Shown: one piece after another, positions 1 through 7,209 of the stretch
Position numbering within the stretch: the first letter of the stretch is position 1
Layout: each line of letters starts with the position of its first letter
Origin: an uncultured Bulleidia sp.
Lineage (GTDB): Bacteria; Bacillota_I; Bacilli_A; Erysipelotrichales; Erysipelotrichaceae
Assembly: GCA_934725105.1 (NCBI GenBank)
Contig: CAKVBD010000025.1
Location: 1-29,659, forward strand
DNA length: 29,659 nt
Direction of reading: 5' to 3'
Notes under the pieces: generated by a model
What the model saw: only the letters and a program-made list of their open reading frames with translations
Database searches by the model: none
Told to the model about the DNA's origin: nothing
Made by a program: the position numbers and the translations under genes

Positions 1-14
1 ACAATTATATAATG

Positions 15-1502
15 TAGGTATACGGTAGGTGTACATATATGTCTAGTTATTCTGTTCCTGAAAATATCAGAGCTATGAAGCCGAAAGGTACGATGGTCAA
101 AACCATTCATGGTAAGTACTATGTTTATGAATACTTTCATGTGAAAGAAAATGATAAATGGAAAACAAAGATGGGAAAGCTGATTGGCGCTATTGATCCA
201 GTTCTTGGTTACATGCCAAATGATTCTATTGGTAAAGATGAGATCACTACGGTTGATTTTGGAGAATACCTTCTTTCTTATTCTTTGAGTAAGAATGTTC
301 TGGATGATCTTATGCAAGTCTTTAATGTTAAAGATGCATATACAATATATTTCTTATCTTTGATTCACTTTGTTAATGGATTTACTTATATCAAGAATAT
401 TGATTCTCTATATAAGCAATCTTATCTATCCGTTAAATATGATTCTCTAAACTTTTGTGAAAAAACCATTTCATCTTTATATGATTCTCTTGGAAGAAAA
501 CAGAACAAAGTAAATGAATTTGAAAATCTTACGATTGAAAAATCAAGTAAACAATTAGCTTTTGATGGTCATTGTATTCGCTCCTCATCAGATGATAATG
601 CATTGGCTGAAAGTGGCAATAAAGCTAATGTATTCAAAGATGATCAGATAAATGTGCTGATGGCATATGATATCAATACCTCCAGACCTGTATTATCAAG
701 AGTGTATTGCGGAGGAACATTGGATAAGATTTCAGTAAAGGATCTGATTGAAAGAAAAAATCTGCATTCTATGTTGTTCATAGTAGATAAAGGTTTCTAT
801 TCAAAAGAAAATATCTCTTTATTTTCTGGTAATGACAATCACTACATCATTCCGCTATGGTCAAACCACAAACAGTACAAACAGATTACATCCACCAGTA
901 AAATGGAAGGGTTGTTTGTATTTGAACGTTCCAAGAGGAGAAGCACTGTTGAATATCATGAAGAAATCATAAATAACAAAACAATCGTCTTTTATAGAGA
1001 TCTATCTCAAAATGCATTAGAAAGTACCGATTATCTATCCAAAGTAGAAGAAGGAAAATATACGATGGAATCTTATCTGGAAAAGAAAGATGGTTTTGGA
1101 ACAATCGTGTTGGAAAGCAATCTAAATAAATCAGCTGAAGAAATTTATAAGTTGTATAAAAAGAGATGGATGATAGAAACATTTTACGACTATTACAAAA
1201 ACAGACTAGATGTAAATACATTGCATCTAAATGATTATTACAAGACACAAGGCCTTTCATTCATCATGCTTATAACTTCATTGATCTATTCGGAATTTAC
1301 GGAGAACATAAAAAAAGTCAAAATAAAAGAATCTATACAATCAATACTAATTGATTCAAGATTCTTAAAACTACACAAAGACAACAAAGGAAAATGGAGA
1401 GTGGAGAACATTAATCAAAAACACTTAAAAATATTTCAAGCATTCTCTTTAAACGTTGCACAAGAGGCTGCAGATTTATCAAAAGTTTAGTTCGTATACC
1501 TA
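15..1502 (+). mobile_element. IS1634-like (IS4 superfamily) insertion sequence
   Basis: A single transposase gene is bounded by a perfect 10-bp terminal inverted repeat: TAGGTATACG at 15-24 and CGTATACCTA at 1493-1502. The element would be about 1,488 bp, with 14 bp between the left repeat and the transposase ATG and almost nothing between the stop and the right repeat. I cannot see a convincing target-site duplication: the left flank ends ATAATG and the right flank begins AAATCT. The exact ends may differ by a few bases, or the copy may have lost its duplication through rearrangement. The right end overlaps the stop codon of the neighbouring regulator gene. The transposase reading frame is open throughout, so the copy may be active. 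Confidence 0.75.
39..1490 (+). CDS. IS1634/IS4-superfamily DDE transposase
   Basis: A 483-residue transposase that should cut and rejoin the ends of the surrounding insertion sequence. The visible DDE core is an Asp in AFDGH (about residue 175), a second Asp in IVDKGFYS (about residue 250) and a Glu in the C-terminal YKKRWMIETFYDYYK. That last stretch fits the Y-(2)-R-(3)-E-(6)-K signature of IS4-type transposases. The N-terminal KPKGTMVKTIHGKYYVYEY and GKLIGAI segments resemble the opening of IS1634-family proteins, and the length is usual for that group (about 450-580). The gene fills the element, is uninterrupted, and is the only coding region between the terminal repeats. No strong Shine-Dalgarno is visible before the ATG, which is common for transposases kept at low expression. 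IS1634 is preferred over other IS4 groups by eye only. Confidence 0.85.
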   Translation: MSSYSVPENIRAMKPKGTMVKTIHGKYYVYEYFHVKENDKWKTKMGKLIGAIDPVLGYMPNDSIGKDEITTVDFGEYLLSYSLSKNVLDDLMQVFNVKDAYTIYFLSLIHFVNGFTYIKNIDSLYKQSYLSVKYDSLNFCEKTISSLYDSLGRKQNKVNEFENLTIEKSSKQLAFDGHCIRSSSDDNALAESGNKANVFKDDQINVLMAYDINTSRPVLSRVYCGGTLDKISVKDLIERKNLHSMLFIVDKGFYSKENISLFSGNDNHYIIPLWSNHKQYKQITSTSKMEGLFVFERSKRRSTVEYHEEIINNKTIVFYRDLSQNALESTDYLSKVEEGKYTMESYLEKKDGFGTIVLESNLNKSAEEIYKLYKKRWMIETFYDYYKNRLDVNTLHLNDYYKTQGLSFIMLITSLIYSEFTENIKKVKIKESIQSILIDSRFLKLHKDNKGKWRVENINQKHLKIFQAFSLNVAQEAADLSKV

Positions 1503-2285
1503 AAATCTACGGTTAACGTGATATATAAAGTCCACATTTAATTCTTCGAAGATACGATCCCACATCGGATCATTCTTGCAATCTGTAATTACAGAATTCA
1601 AATTTTTCAATTCAGATACGATATAGTCCGCACGAGCAGAAAACTTTGTATGATCTGCAAGTACATAATGGTATTTGGAATGTTCCAGTATTTTTTTATG
1701 AATCTGACATTCCTGCGAACTGCTGTCAATGAGTCCATGTACTGGATCTAAGGCAGATGTACTGATAAAGCATTTGTCAACCAGATACGATTCAATCTCT
1801 TTCACTGCAGTATCTCCGACAAAAGAACAAGATTTACTTCTGAATTTGCCTCCAATACCGATTAAACGCGCATTAGGCTGTTGTTTATCAAACAATTCCA
1901 TAATTTTCAGTGAATTAGTGATGACTGTTACATTCATTCCACTGTCAATTATTTTTTTAGCCAGCTGATAACATGTAGAACTTGAATCGATCATAATCGA
2001 ATCATTTTCCTTTACAAAATGTTCAATCACATATTGTGCTATTTTTTCTTTCTCTTCCAGAAACAATACTTCTCTTAGATGTAGCGGAACATTCTTATCG
2101 TCAGATTCTGGAATATATGCACCACCATAGATTCGTGTCAGTCTTCCAGCTTCTTCCATTTCTCTAAAATCTCTTCTCACTGTCTCTTCACTAACACCTA
2201 ATAATTCAACACATTCTGAAATAGTGATACTGCCTTTCATTGTCAATTCACGTTCTATTAGATTTTGTCTGTCAACTTTCAACAT
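1500..2285 (-). CDS. DeoR-family transcriptional repressor
   Basis: A 261-residue regulator with the DeoR layout. An N-terminal winged helix-turn-helix covers about residues 1-57 (SITISECVELLGVSEETVRRD, then GRLTRIYGGAY). It is followed by a sugar-phosphate-binding DeoRC domain with the typical DSSSTCYQLAKKI, TNSLKI and GLIDSSSQE segments. Family members usually repress catabolic operons and are released by a phosphorylated sugar. It is divergent from the transporter/isomerase/aldolase operon, so it very likely controls that operon; the inducer could be an aldose-1-phosphate or ketose-1-phosphate intermediate (inference). AGAGGA lies upstream of the ATG. The TAG stop falls inside the right inverted repeat of the insertion sequence. 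The C-terminus VDFIYHVNRRF runs slightly past the usual family end, so the element landed at or near the original 3' end and the protein is probably functional. Confidence 0.88.
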   Translation of the reverse strand: MLKVDRQNLIERELTMKGSITISECVELLGVSEETVRRDFREMEEAGRLTRIYGGAYIPESDDKNVPLHLREVLFLEEKEKIAQYVIEHFVKENDSIMIDSSSTCYQLAKKIIDSGMNVTVITNSLKIMELFDKQQPNARLIGIGGKFRSKSCSFVGDTAVKEIESYLVDKCFISTSALDPVHGLIDSSSQECQIHKKILEHSKYHYVLADHTKFSARADYIVSELKNLNSVITDCKNDPMWDRIFEELNVDFIYHVNRRF

Positions 2286-2328
2286 TTTTATATCCTCTTT
2301 TCATATATTGTAATTGAATTTTATTGTT

Positions 2329-2357
2329 TTTATATAACATAATCCCATTTTTGTCAA
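2329..2357 (-). promoter_or_regulatory. promoter of the DeoR-type regulator gene
   Basis: On the minus strand, TTGACA (2357-2352) and TATAAA (2334-2329) are separated by exactly 17 bp, close to a consensus sigma-A promoter about 45 bp before the ATG. The -35 box lies inside the GTCAAA repeats described next, which suggests autorepression. Confidence 0.7.
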
Positions 2358-2398
2358 AGTCAGTCAAAATACAACATTTAAATAAAATATTTATGTTG
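2352..2398. promoter_or_regulatory. putative DeoR operator region
   Basis: Two direct GTCAAA repeats sit 10 bp apart, one helical turn (2353-2358 and 2363-2368). An AT-rich inverted repeat follows, CAACAT...AAATA-AAA-TATTT-ATGTTG (2372-2398). Both lie in the 141-156 bp region between the divergent regulator and operon, covering the regulator's -35 box and a possible forward -35. They are the best operator candidates for the DeoR protein. Function is inferred from position and symmetry. Confidence 0.5.
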
Positions 2399-2424
2399 AC
2401 TTATGACCGAATGTGAGAGATTAT
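2396..2424 (+). promoter_or_regulatory. candidate forward promoter of the salvage operon
   Basis: TTGACT (2396-2401) and GATTAT (2419-2424) are 17 bp apart. If used, transcription would start near 2431, inside the ribosome binding site of the first gene, so the leader would be extremely short. A different promoter further upstream is quite possible, so I treat this one as tentative. Confidence 0.3.
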
Positions 2425-2441
2425 GAATGAGGGGTTATAAA

Positions 2442-3758
2442 ATGAACAACACAAATACCAAGTCATCACCCTTAGGGCTAGTACCACTGGTAATTTTCCT
2501 GATTATTTATTTTCTAAGTGGACTCATATATAAAGATTTCTCCATTATGCCTCTATTAATCGCAATGATGATTGCCTTTCTAATCTTTCTTGCTATTACT
2601 CCAAAAGAAAAGAAAAGCGAAACAATAAACTCCTTCTGCAAAGGTGCAGGTCATCCAACCATTATGATGATGGTAACGATCTATCTATTGTCTGGCGCTT
2701 TCTCAGCTTCGATTTCTGCAATCCATGGATCAGACTTGATTGCACTCAACAGTATGAGATACCTTCCAGGATATCTTTTACTTCCTGGCATGTTTATTAT
2801 CGGACTTGTTCTGAGTTTCTCTATGGGATCTTCCATGGGAGCTGCAACAGCATTGATGCCTGTCGCACTCAGTATTGTTGCACACTCAGATGTCAGTTCA
2901 TCACTTGCCTGCGGAGTTGTTGTCAGCGGAGTCATTGCTGGGGATAACCTGTCTTTTATTTCTGATACTTCCGTAGCTGCAGCCGCAGTTACAGGAACTA
3001 CGATCAAAATGAAATTCAAAGAAAGTATCTGCATGTTTCTTGCACCAGCGATAATCACTTTTATCATCTTGTGCTGTATTCCTGTACAGTGTACAGTTTC
3101 TCAATTAGCAAATATTCCTGTAATAAATCTGATTCCTATTATTACAGTCATTATACTTTCTATCAAAGGTATCAGTGTCATTCCTGTCCTGGCAATTGGA
3201 ACTTGTCTATCATTTTTGATTGGATGGATTGAAAAATTGTTTACGATTGCTGAATTCCTGGCAGCCATTCATGCAGGTGTAATGAATCTTGAAGAAATGG
3301 CATTGATTGCAGTCGTTGCAGGAGGCTTGATTGGACTGGCACAGGATAACGGAGGAATTGAATGGATCTGCAATAAGATTTCATCTTCATCCAGCAGTAG
3401 TAAACGATCTGCATTATCTATTGCTTTTACAACAATCCTTCTCGATATTGTTACTGCAAATAACACAATGGCAATTATTACTTGTGGTCCCATTGCATCA
3501 AAAATCTGTGAAGAACAAGATTTTTCAAAAACAAAAGCCGCGACCATTCTTGGATACTTCTCAACGATTACGAATGGTATCGTTCCATATGCTGGCCATT
3601 TGATGGCTGTCAGCGGATTATCATCCATTACACCAATCAGCGTCATCCCATATGTATTCTATGACTTGATTGGATTTATCACTGGTTTTCTATGGCTATT
3701 GTTTGAGCCAGAAAAAATACTACTTTTCATAAAGACAAGGAGGAATAATAATGATTGA
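2442..3758 (+). CDS. NhaC-family (Na+/H+ antiporter type) membrane transporter
   Basis: A polytopic membrane protein of about 438 residues with ten or more hydrophobic segments. It carries the NhaC-family signature GDNLSFISDTS (residues 167-177; the family has GD-x-x-S-PISDTT). Characterised NhaC proteins exchange Na+ for H+, while relatives exchange organic anions such as malate and lactate. I set the start at 2442 rather than the in-frame ATG at 2427: GAGGGG lies 7 bp before 2442, while 2427 overlaps that Shine-Dalgarno and has none of its own. It is the first gene of the operon and overlaps the next gene by 8 bp. That placement with an isomerase, aldolase and alcohol dehydrogenase suggests it moves a pathway substrate or product (or drives such movement by ion exchange) rather than general pH homeostasis. 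The substrate cannot be told from sequence. Confidence 0.82.
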   Translation: MNNTNTKSSPLGLVPLVIFLIIYFLSGLIYKDFSIMPLLIAMMIAFLIFLAITPKEKKSETINSFCKGAGHPTIMMMVTIYLLSGAFSASISAIHGSDLIALNSMRYLPGYLLLPGMFIIGLVLSFSMGSSMGAATALMPVALSIVAHSDVSSSLACGVVVSGVIAGDNLSFISDTSVAAAAVTGTTIKMKFKESICMFLAPAIITFIILCCIPVQCTVSQLANIPVINLIPIITVIILSIKGISVIPVLAIGTCLSFLIGWIEKLFTIAEFLAAIHAGVMNLEEMALIAVVAGGLIGLAQDNGGIEWICNKISSSSSSSKRSALSIAFTTILLDIVTANNTMAIITCGPIASKICEEQDFSKTKAATILGYFSTITNGIVPYAGHLMAVSGLSSITPISVIPYVFYDLIGFITGFLWLLFEPEKILLFIKTRRNNND

Positions 3759-4803
3759 TCTTACGAAAAGAAATGATGTTGATCTCGCATTCATGCTGAG
3801 ATTCGAAAATGTTGCCTGGTATGAAAACGGAGAAGTTCGTATTCTGGATCGTCGCATTTATCCAGTACGCACTGAATTTGTTATCTGCAAGCATCATGAA
3901 GAAGTTGCAAAGGCAATTGCAGATATGGTCACACAATCTGAAGGTCCATATACTGCTGCTGCAATGGGTATGGCTCTTGCTGCTTATGAAGCTAAAGATC
4001 AAAAAGCATCAGATATTCCAGAATTCATCAGAAAAGCTGCATATACATTATCACACGCTAGACCAACAACATCTGCACAGATGGAAAGAATTGTAAACGG
4101 TTCTGCTGATCAGATCATTGAAAAATTCAACAATGGCGGTTCATTAGAAGAACTCGTAGATACTGCTTTCGAATTTGCTTATAACTATGTAAATAACAAC
4201 TATGCAAAATACACAATCATTGGAAAGAACATGGCAGATGTTATCCCTGATAACGGTACAATTCTTACACAATGCTTCGCTGGTACAGTTGTAGGAACAA
4301 TGCTGAGAGAATGCAAACGTTCTGGAAAAAATGTCAAAGTATACTGTGCTGAAACACGTCCATATTTCCAGGGTGCCAGACTCACCGCAAGCGTTGCATG
4401 TGATATGGGATTTGATGTTACTGTTATCTGCGATAACATGCCATTCTACACAATGAAGACAAAGCATATCGATGTATTCACTTCTGCATCTGATGTCATC
4501 ACAATGGATGGTCATGTTGTAAACAAAGTTGGTACATCACAGATTGCACTATGTGCTCACATGTTAGGCATTCCATACTATGTAACTGGTACACCAGATC
4601 AGGCACACCCAGATATGAGTTCTGTAGTGATTGAAGAAAGAGATGCACAGCTTGTCAAGGAATCCATGGGAACACAGATTACTATGGATGGCGTAAAGGG
4701 ATACTATCCTGCCTTTGACGTAACAGTTCCAGAATATGTTACTGGTATTGTTACTGATAAGGGCATCTATACACCTGAAGAAGTACACCACTATTTTGAT
4801 TGA
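3751..4803 (+). CDS. mtnA: MtnA/DrdI-like 5-substituted ribose-1-phosphate isomerase
   Basis: A 350-residue member of the eIF2B-alpha/MtnA family, which isomerises an aldose 1-phosphate to the ketose 1-phosphate. The catalytic pair is present: Cys175 in ILTQCFAG and Asp228 in VICDNM, as in S-methyl-5-thioribose-1-phosphate isomerase. The family motif ETRPYFQGARLTA (201-213) and the DGHVVNKVGT segment are also visible. The N-terminal RFENVAWYENG and ILDRRIYP match the usual opening. A strong AGGAGG precedes the ATG, and the gene overlaps the transporter gene by 8 bp. Because the next genes are a class II aldolase and an alcohol dehydrogenase, the substrate is probably 5-methylthioribose-1-phosphate or 5-deoxyribose-1-phosphate (DHAP shunt, as for MtnA or DrdI) rather than an intermediate of the classical methionine salvage pathway, whose later enzymes are absent here. 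The two substrates cannot be separated by sequence alone. Confidence 0.85.
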   Translation: MIDLTKRNDVDLAFMLRFENVAWYENGEVRILDRRIYPVRTEFVICKHHEEVAKAIADMVTQSEGPYTAAAMGMALAAYEAKDQKASDIPEFIRKAAYTLSHARPTTSAQMERIVNGSADQIIEKFNNGGSLEELVDTAFEFAYNYVNNNYAKYTIIGKNMADVIPDNGTILTQCFAGTVVGTMLRECKRSGKNVKVYCAETRPYFQGARLTASVACDMGFDVTVICDNMPFYTMKTKHIDVFTSASDVITMDGHVVNKVGTSQIALCAHMLGIPYYVTGTPDQAHPDMSSVVIEERDAQLVKESMGTQITMDGVKGYYPAFDVTVPEYVTGIVTDKGIYTPEEVHHYFD

Positions 4804-4814
4804 GGAAATAAATT

Positions 4815-5474
4815 ATGTTAATGGAAAAAGAAAGAAATCTTATTGTTGAATATGGAAAGAAGATGGTGAATGACCATCTGACAAGTGGAACTGGTGGAAA
4901 TATCAGTATTCTTGATAGAGAAACAGGATTGATGGCAATCAGCCCATCTGGAATTGATTATTTTGAAACAAAGCCAGAAGACATTGTCATTATGAAACTC
5001 AATGGAGAAATTGTTGAAGGTACACGTAAACCATCCTCTGAACACAATCTTCATATTGCTTTATATAATAAGAAGCCAGAAATCACTTCTGTTGTACACA
5101 CACATTCTACATTCTGCATTGTTTTATCCACTTTAGACATGCCAATCAGGGCAGTCAACTACATCTTAGCTGATGCAGGTACTCCTTCCGTACCAGTTGC
5201 CCCATACAAAACATTCGCTACACAAGAACTTGCGGATGCGGTAGCTGATTCCATTGGATCAAGCTATGCATGCTTAATGGCAAACCATGGTCTTTCTACA
5301 TGTGGAACAGATTTAAATTCAGCATACACACTTGCTAGAGAATGTGAATGGATTGCGGAAATTCAATGGCGTGCAATGTGCATTGGCAAGCCAAATATCA
5401 TTGATGATGATGAAATGATGCTTGTTCTAAAAAAATTCGGAACATATGGACAGCCAAAAGAGGAGAAAAAGTAA
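4815..5474 (+). CDS. class II aldolase (DrdA/Ald2/FucA-like)
   Basis: A 219-residue zinc-dependent class II aldolase/adducin-family protein of the usual length for fuculose-1-phosphate-type aldolases. Visible features are TGGNIS (26-31) and SPSGIDY (43-49) of the phosphate-binding part, catalytic Glu76 in SSEHNLH, and zinc ligands His95 and His97 (VVHTHS) plus His158 (NHG). Such enzymes split ketose-1-phosphates into dihydroxyacetone phosphate and an aldehyde. Placed directly after an MtnA-like isomerase, it probably cleaves 5-deoxyribulose-1-phosphate to DHAP and acetaldehyde, or 5-methylthioribulose-1-phosphate to DHAP and methylthioacetaldehyde. L-fuculose-1-phosphate is less likely because no fucose isomerase or kinase is nearby. 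GAGG overlaps the preceding stop; an alternative ATG lies 6 bp downstream. The last base of the gene is the first base of the next ATG. Confidence 0.85.
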   Translation: MLMEKERNLIVEYGKKMVNDHLTSGTGGNISILDRETGLMAISPSGIDYFETKPEDIVIMKLNGEIVEGTRKPSSEHNLHIALYNKKPEITSVVHTHSTFCIVLSTLDMPIRAVNYILADAGTPSVPVAPYKTFATQELADAVADSIGSSYACLMANHGLSTCGTDLNSAYTLARECEWIAEIQWRAMCIGKPNIIDDDEMMLVLKKFGTYGQPKEEKK

Positions 5475-6640
5475 TGATTGATTTTGAATACGTAAATCCT
5501 GCTAGAATCATTTTTGGTGAAAAACCATATGAGAGAATTGCGGAAAGATTAAAGCAATATCATGTACAATCTCTTCTTATGGTATATAGTGGTGAATTTG
5601 TAAAAACATTAGGTATTTACCAGGAAGTAGAAAATATTTGTAAAGAGCAAGGAATCACATTTGTTTCTAATGGAAACGTTGTTCCAAATCCAAAAGTTGA
5701 GCTTGTTAGAGAACTTATTGAAACAGGAAGAGAAAATCATACAGATTTCATCCTTGCTGTTGGAGGTGGATCATCTGTTGATACAGCGAAAGCAGTTGCA
5801 CTAGGCATGCATTATTCAGATGATGTCTGGGATTTCTTTGAAGGAAAGGCAGAAGCTGAAAATGTACTTCCAATTGGTGTTATTTCTACAATTCCAGCAT
5901 CTGGATCAGAAACTTCAAATGCAGCTATCATCTCCAATGGTTTAAGTAAACTTGGATATGAAAGTGAATTGATTATTCCAAAATTCGCTGTGATGAATCC
6001 GCATTACACAAGAACTCTTCCAGCATATCAATCCGCATGTGGCATCTCTGATATCTTAAGTCACCTTCTAGAACGTTACTGGACAAATACAGAACATGTC
6101 GATACAACAGATTACCTCATTGAAGGTGCTGTTAAAGCAGTTATGTTAAATGGTGAAAGAATCATGGATCATCCAGATGACTACGATGCTCGTGCTGAAA
6201 TTCAATGGTTAGCATCTATCGCTCATAACAATCTATTAAATACTGGAAGACAAGATGACTGGGCTTCTCATAGAGTTGAACATGAAATCAGTGCACAATA
6301 TGGAATTACACATGGTGAAGGTATGGCAGTTGTCATGCTTGCATATGTTAAATACTGTGCGAAAAAACATCCTAAGAAGATGGCACAATTTGCTAATAGA
6401 GTATTTAATATTGACTACTCAAATTACACAGAAGAAGAAATGGTACTTCTACTTGCAGAAAAGCTCCAGCAATTCTACAAAAAACTGAATCTAAAAACAA
6501 CTTTATCAGAAATGAATATTGATGATACTCATTTTGATGAAATGGCTGATCGTGCTACAAAAAATAACACATCACCAGTTGGACATTACTATCCTCTAGA
6601 CAAGGAACGTTTTATTGAAGTATTGAAGTTAGCTCTGTAA
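5474..6640 (+). CDS. iron-containing alcohol dehydrogenase (YqhD/BdhA-like)
   Basis: A 388-residue group III (iron-dependent) alcohol dehydrogenase. The nucleotide-binding GGGS motif is at 97-100, followed by SVDTAKA. Metal ligands are Asp193 and His197 (GISDILSH), His266 (ASHRVEH) and His280 (THGEGM), spaced as in YqhD. Members reduce short-chain aldehydes to alcohols with NAD(P)H. In this operon it would remove the acetaldehyde or methylthioacetaldehyde made by the upstream aldolase, giving ethanol or methylthioethanol and reoxidising NAD(P)H, which suits a fermenting cell. GAGGAG lies 8 bp before the ATG, and the start overlaps the aldolase stop by one base (TAATG), so the two genes are translationally coupled. 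Family is certain; substrate is inferred from neighbours. Confidence 0.9.
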   Translation: MIDFEYVNPARIIFGEKPYERIAERLKQYHVQSLLMVYSGEFVKTLGIYQEVENICKEQGITFVSNGNVVPNPKVELVRELIETGRENHTDFILAVGGGSSVDTAKAVALGMHYSDDVWDFFEGKAEAENVLPIGVISTIPASGSETSNAAIISNGLSKLGYESELIIPKFAVMNPHYTRTLPAYQSACGISDILSHLLERYWTNTEHVDTTDYLIEGAVKAVMLNGERIMDHPDDYDARAEIQWLASIAHNNLLNTGRQDDWASHRVEHEISAQYGITHGEGMAVVMLAYVKYCAKKHPKKMAQFANRVFNIDYSNYTEEEMVLLLAEKLQQFYKKLNLKTTLSEMNIDDTHFDEMADRATKNNTSPVGHYYPLDKERFIEVLKLAL

Positions 6641-6643
6641 TCA

Positions 6644-7165
6644 ATGTACTACGCTGATATTAAATCATATGACATCGCAAATGGTGAAGGCTGCAGAGTA
6701 ACACTGTTTGTCTCTGGCTGTACAAATCATTGCAAAGGCTGCTTTCAGCCAGAAACCTGGGACTTCCATTATGGTCAGCCATACACAAAAGATACTGAGG
6801 AATACATTTTAAATCTCCTTCAAAATCCTCATATCGAAGGTCTGACAATACTTGGAGGCGAGCCATTTGAACCATTTAACCAGGCAGAATTAGTCAATCT
6901 GCTACATATTGTCAAACAGAAATTCCCCTTAAAAAATATCTGGTGCTTCACTGGCTTTGTCTATGATAAAGATCTTCTAAAAGGACAGCGAAAACATACA
7001 AATGCAACAGATGAAATGTTGTCTTATATTGATGTTCTCGTCGATGGTCCATTCATTCTTCAACAAAGAGATATTTCTCTCTATTTTAGAGGATCCCGCA
7101 ATCAACGTATCTTAGATATGAAGCAAACACTTCAAACAGGTTCCATTGTCTTATATCATGAATAA
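6644..7165 (+). CDS. nrdG: NrdG-like radical SAM glycyl-radical activase
   Basis: A 173-residue radical SAM protein of the anaerobic ribonucleotide reductase activator type. The [4Fe-4S] cluster motif CxxxCxxC is formed by Cys26, Cys30 and Cys33 (SGCTNHCKGCF). ETWDF follows, and the SAM-binding GGEP lies near residue 69. Length and the order of the cluster motif, GGEP and DGPF match NrdG, which uses SAM to put a glycyl radical on NrdD and releases 5'-deoxyadenosine. No nrdD or other glycyl radical enzyme gene is in the window, so its partner must be elsewhere. It begins only 3 bp after the dehydrogenase stop and has no clear Shine-Dalgarno, suggesting translational coupling. Being last in an operon that may salvage 5'-deoxyadenosine carbon is notable. 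An activase for another glycyl radical enzyme cannot be excluded. Confidence 0.85.
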   Translation: MYYADIKSYDIANGEGCRVTLFVSGCTNHCKGCFQPETWDFHYGQPYTKDTEEYILNLLQNPHIEGLTILGGEPFEPFNQAELVNLLHIVKQKFPLKNIWCFTGFVYDKDLLKGQRKHTNATDEMLSYIDVLVDGPFILQQRDISLYFRGSRNQRILDMKQTLQTGSIVLYHE

Positions 7166-7195
7166 AACCGCTCAAAAAGCGGTTTTATTTTTTTT
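7164..7195 (+). terminator. Rho-independent terminator after the nrdG operon
   Basis: A 9-bp perfect stem AAAACCGCT/AGCGGTTTT with a 5-base loop is followed by a run of T. It starts at the nrdG stop codon. The A-rich left flank would also give a short T run on the minus strand, so it may also end the convergent regulator transcript that stops at 7210. Confidence 0.93.
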
Positions 7196-7209
7196 CCGAC
7201 AACATTTTG

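Noticed and set aside
1..1510. Target-site duplication of the insertion sequence
   Set aside because: Only 14 bases of left flank are available, and they do not repeat the bases after 1502.
2681..3067. Antisense open frames over the NhaC, MtnA, M42 and PTS genes
   Set aside because: They mirror the codon pattern of well-supported genes, have no ribosome binding sites and no recognisable domains.
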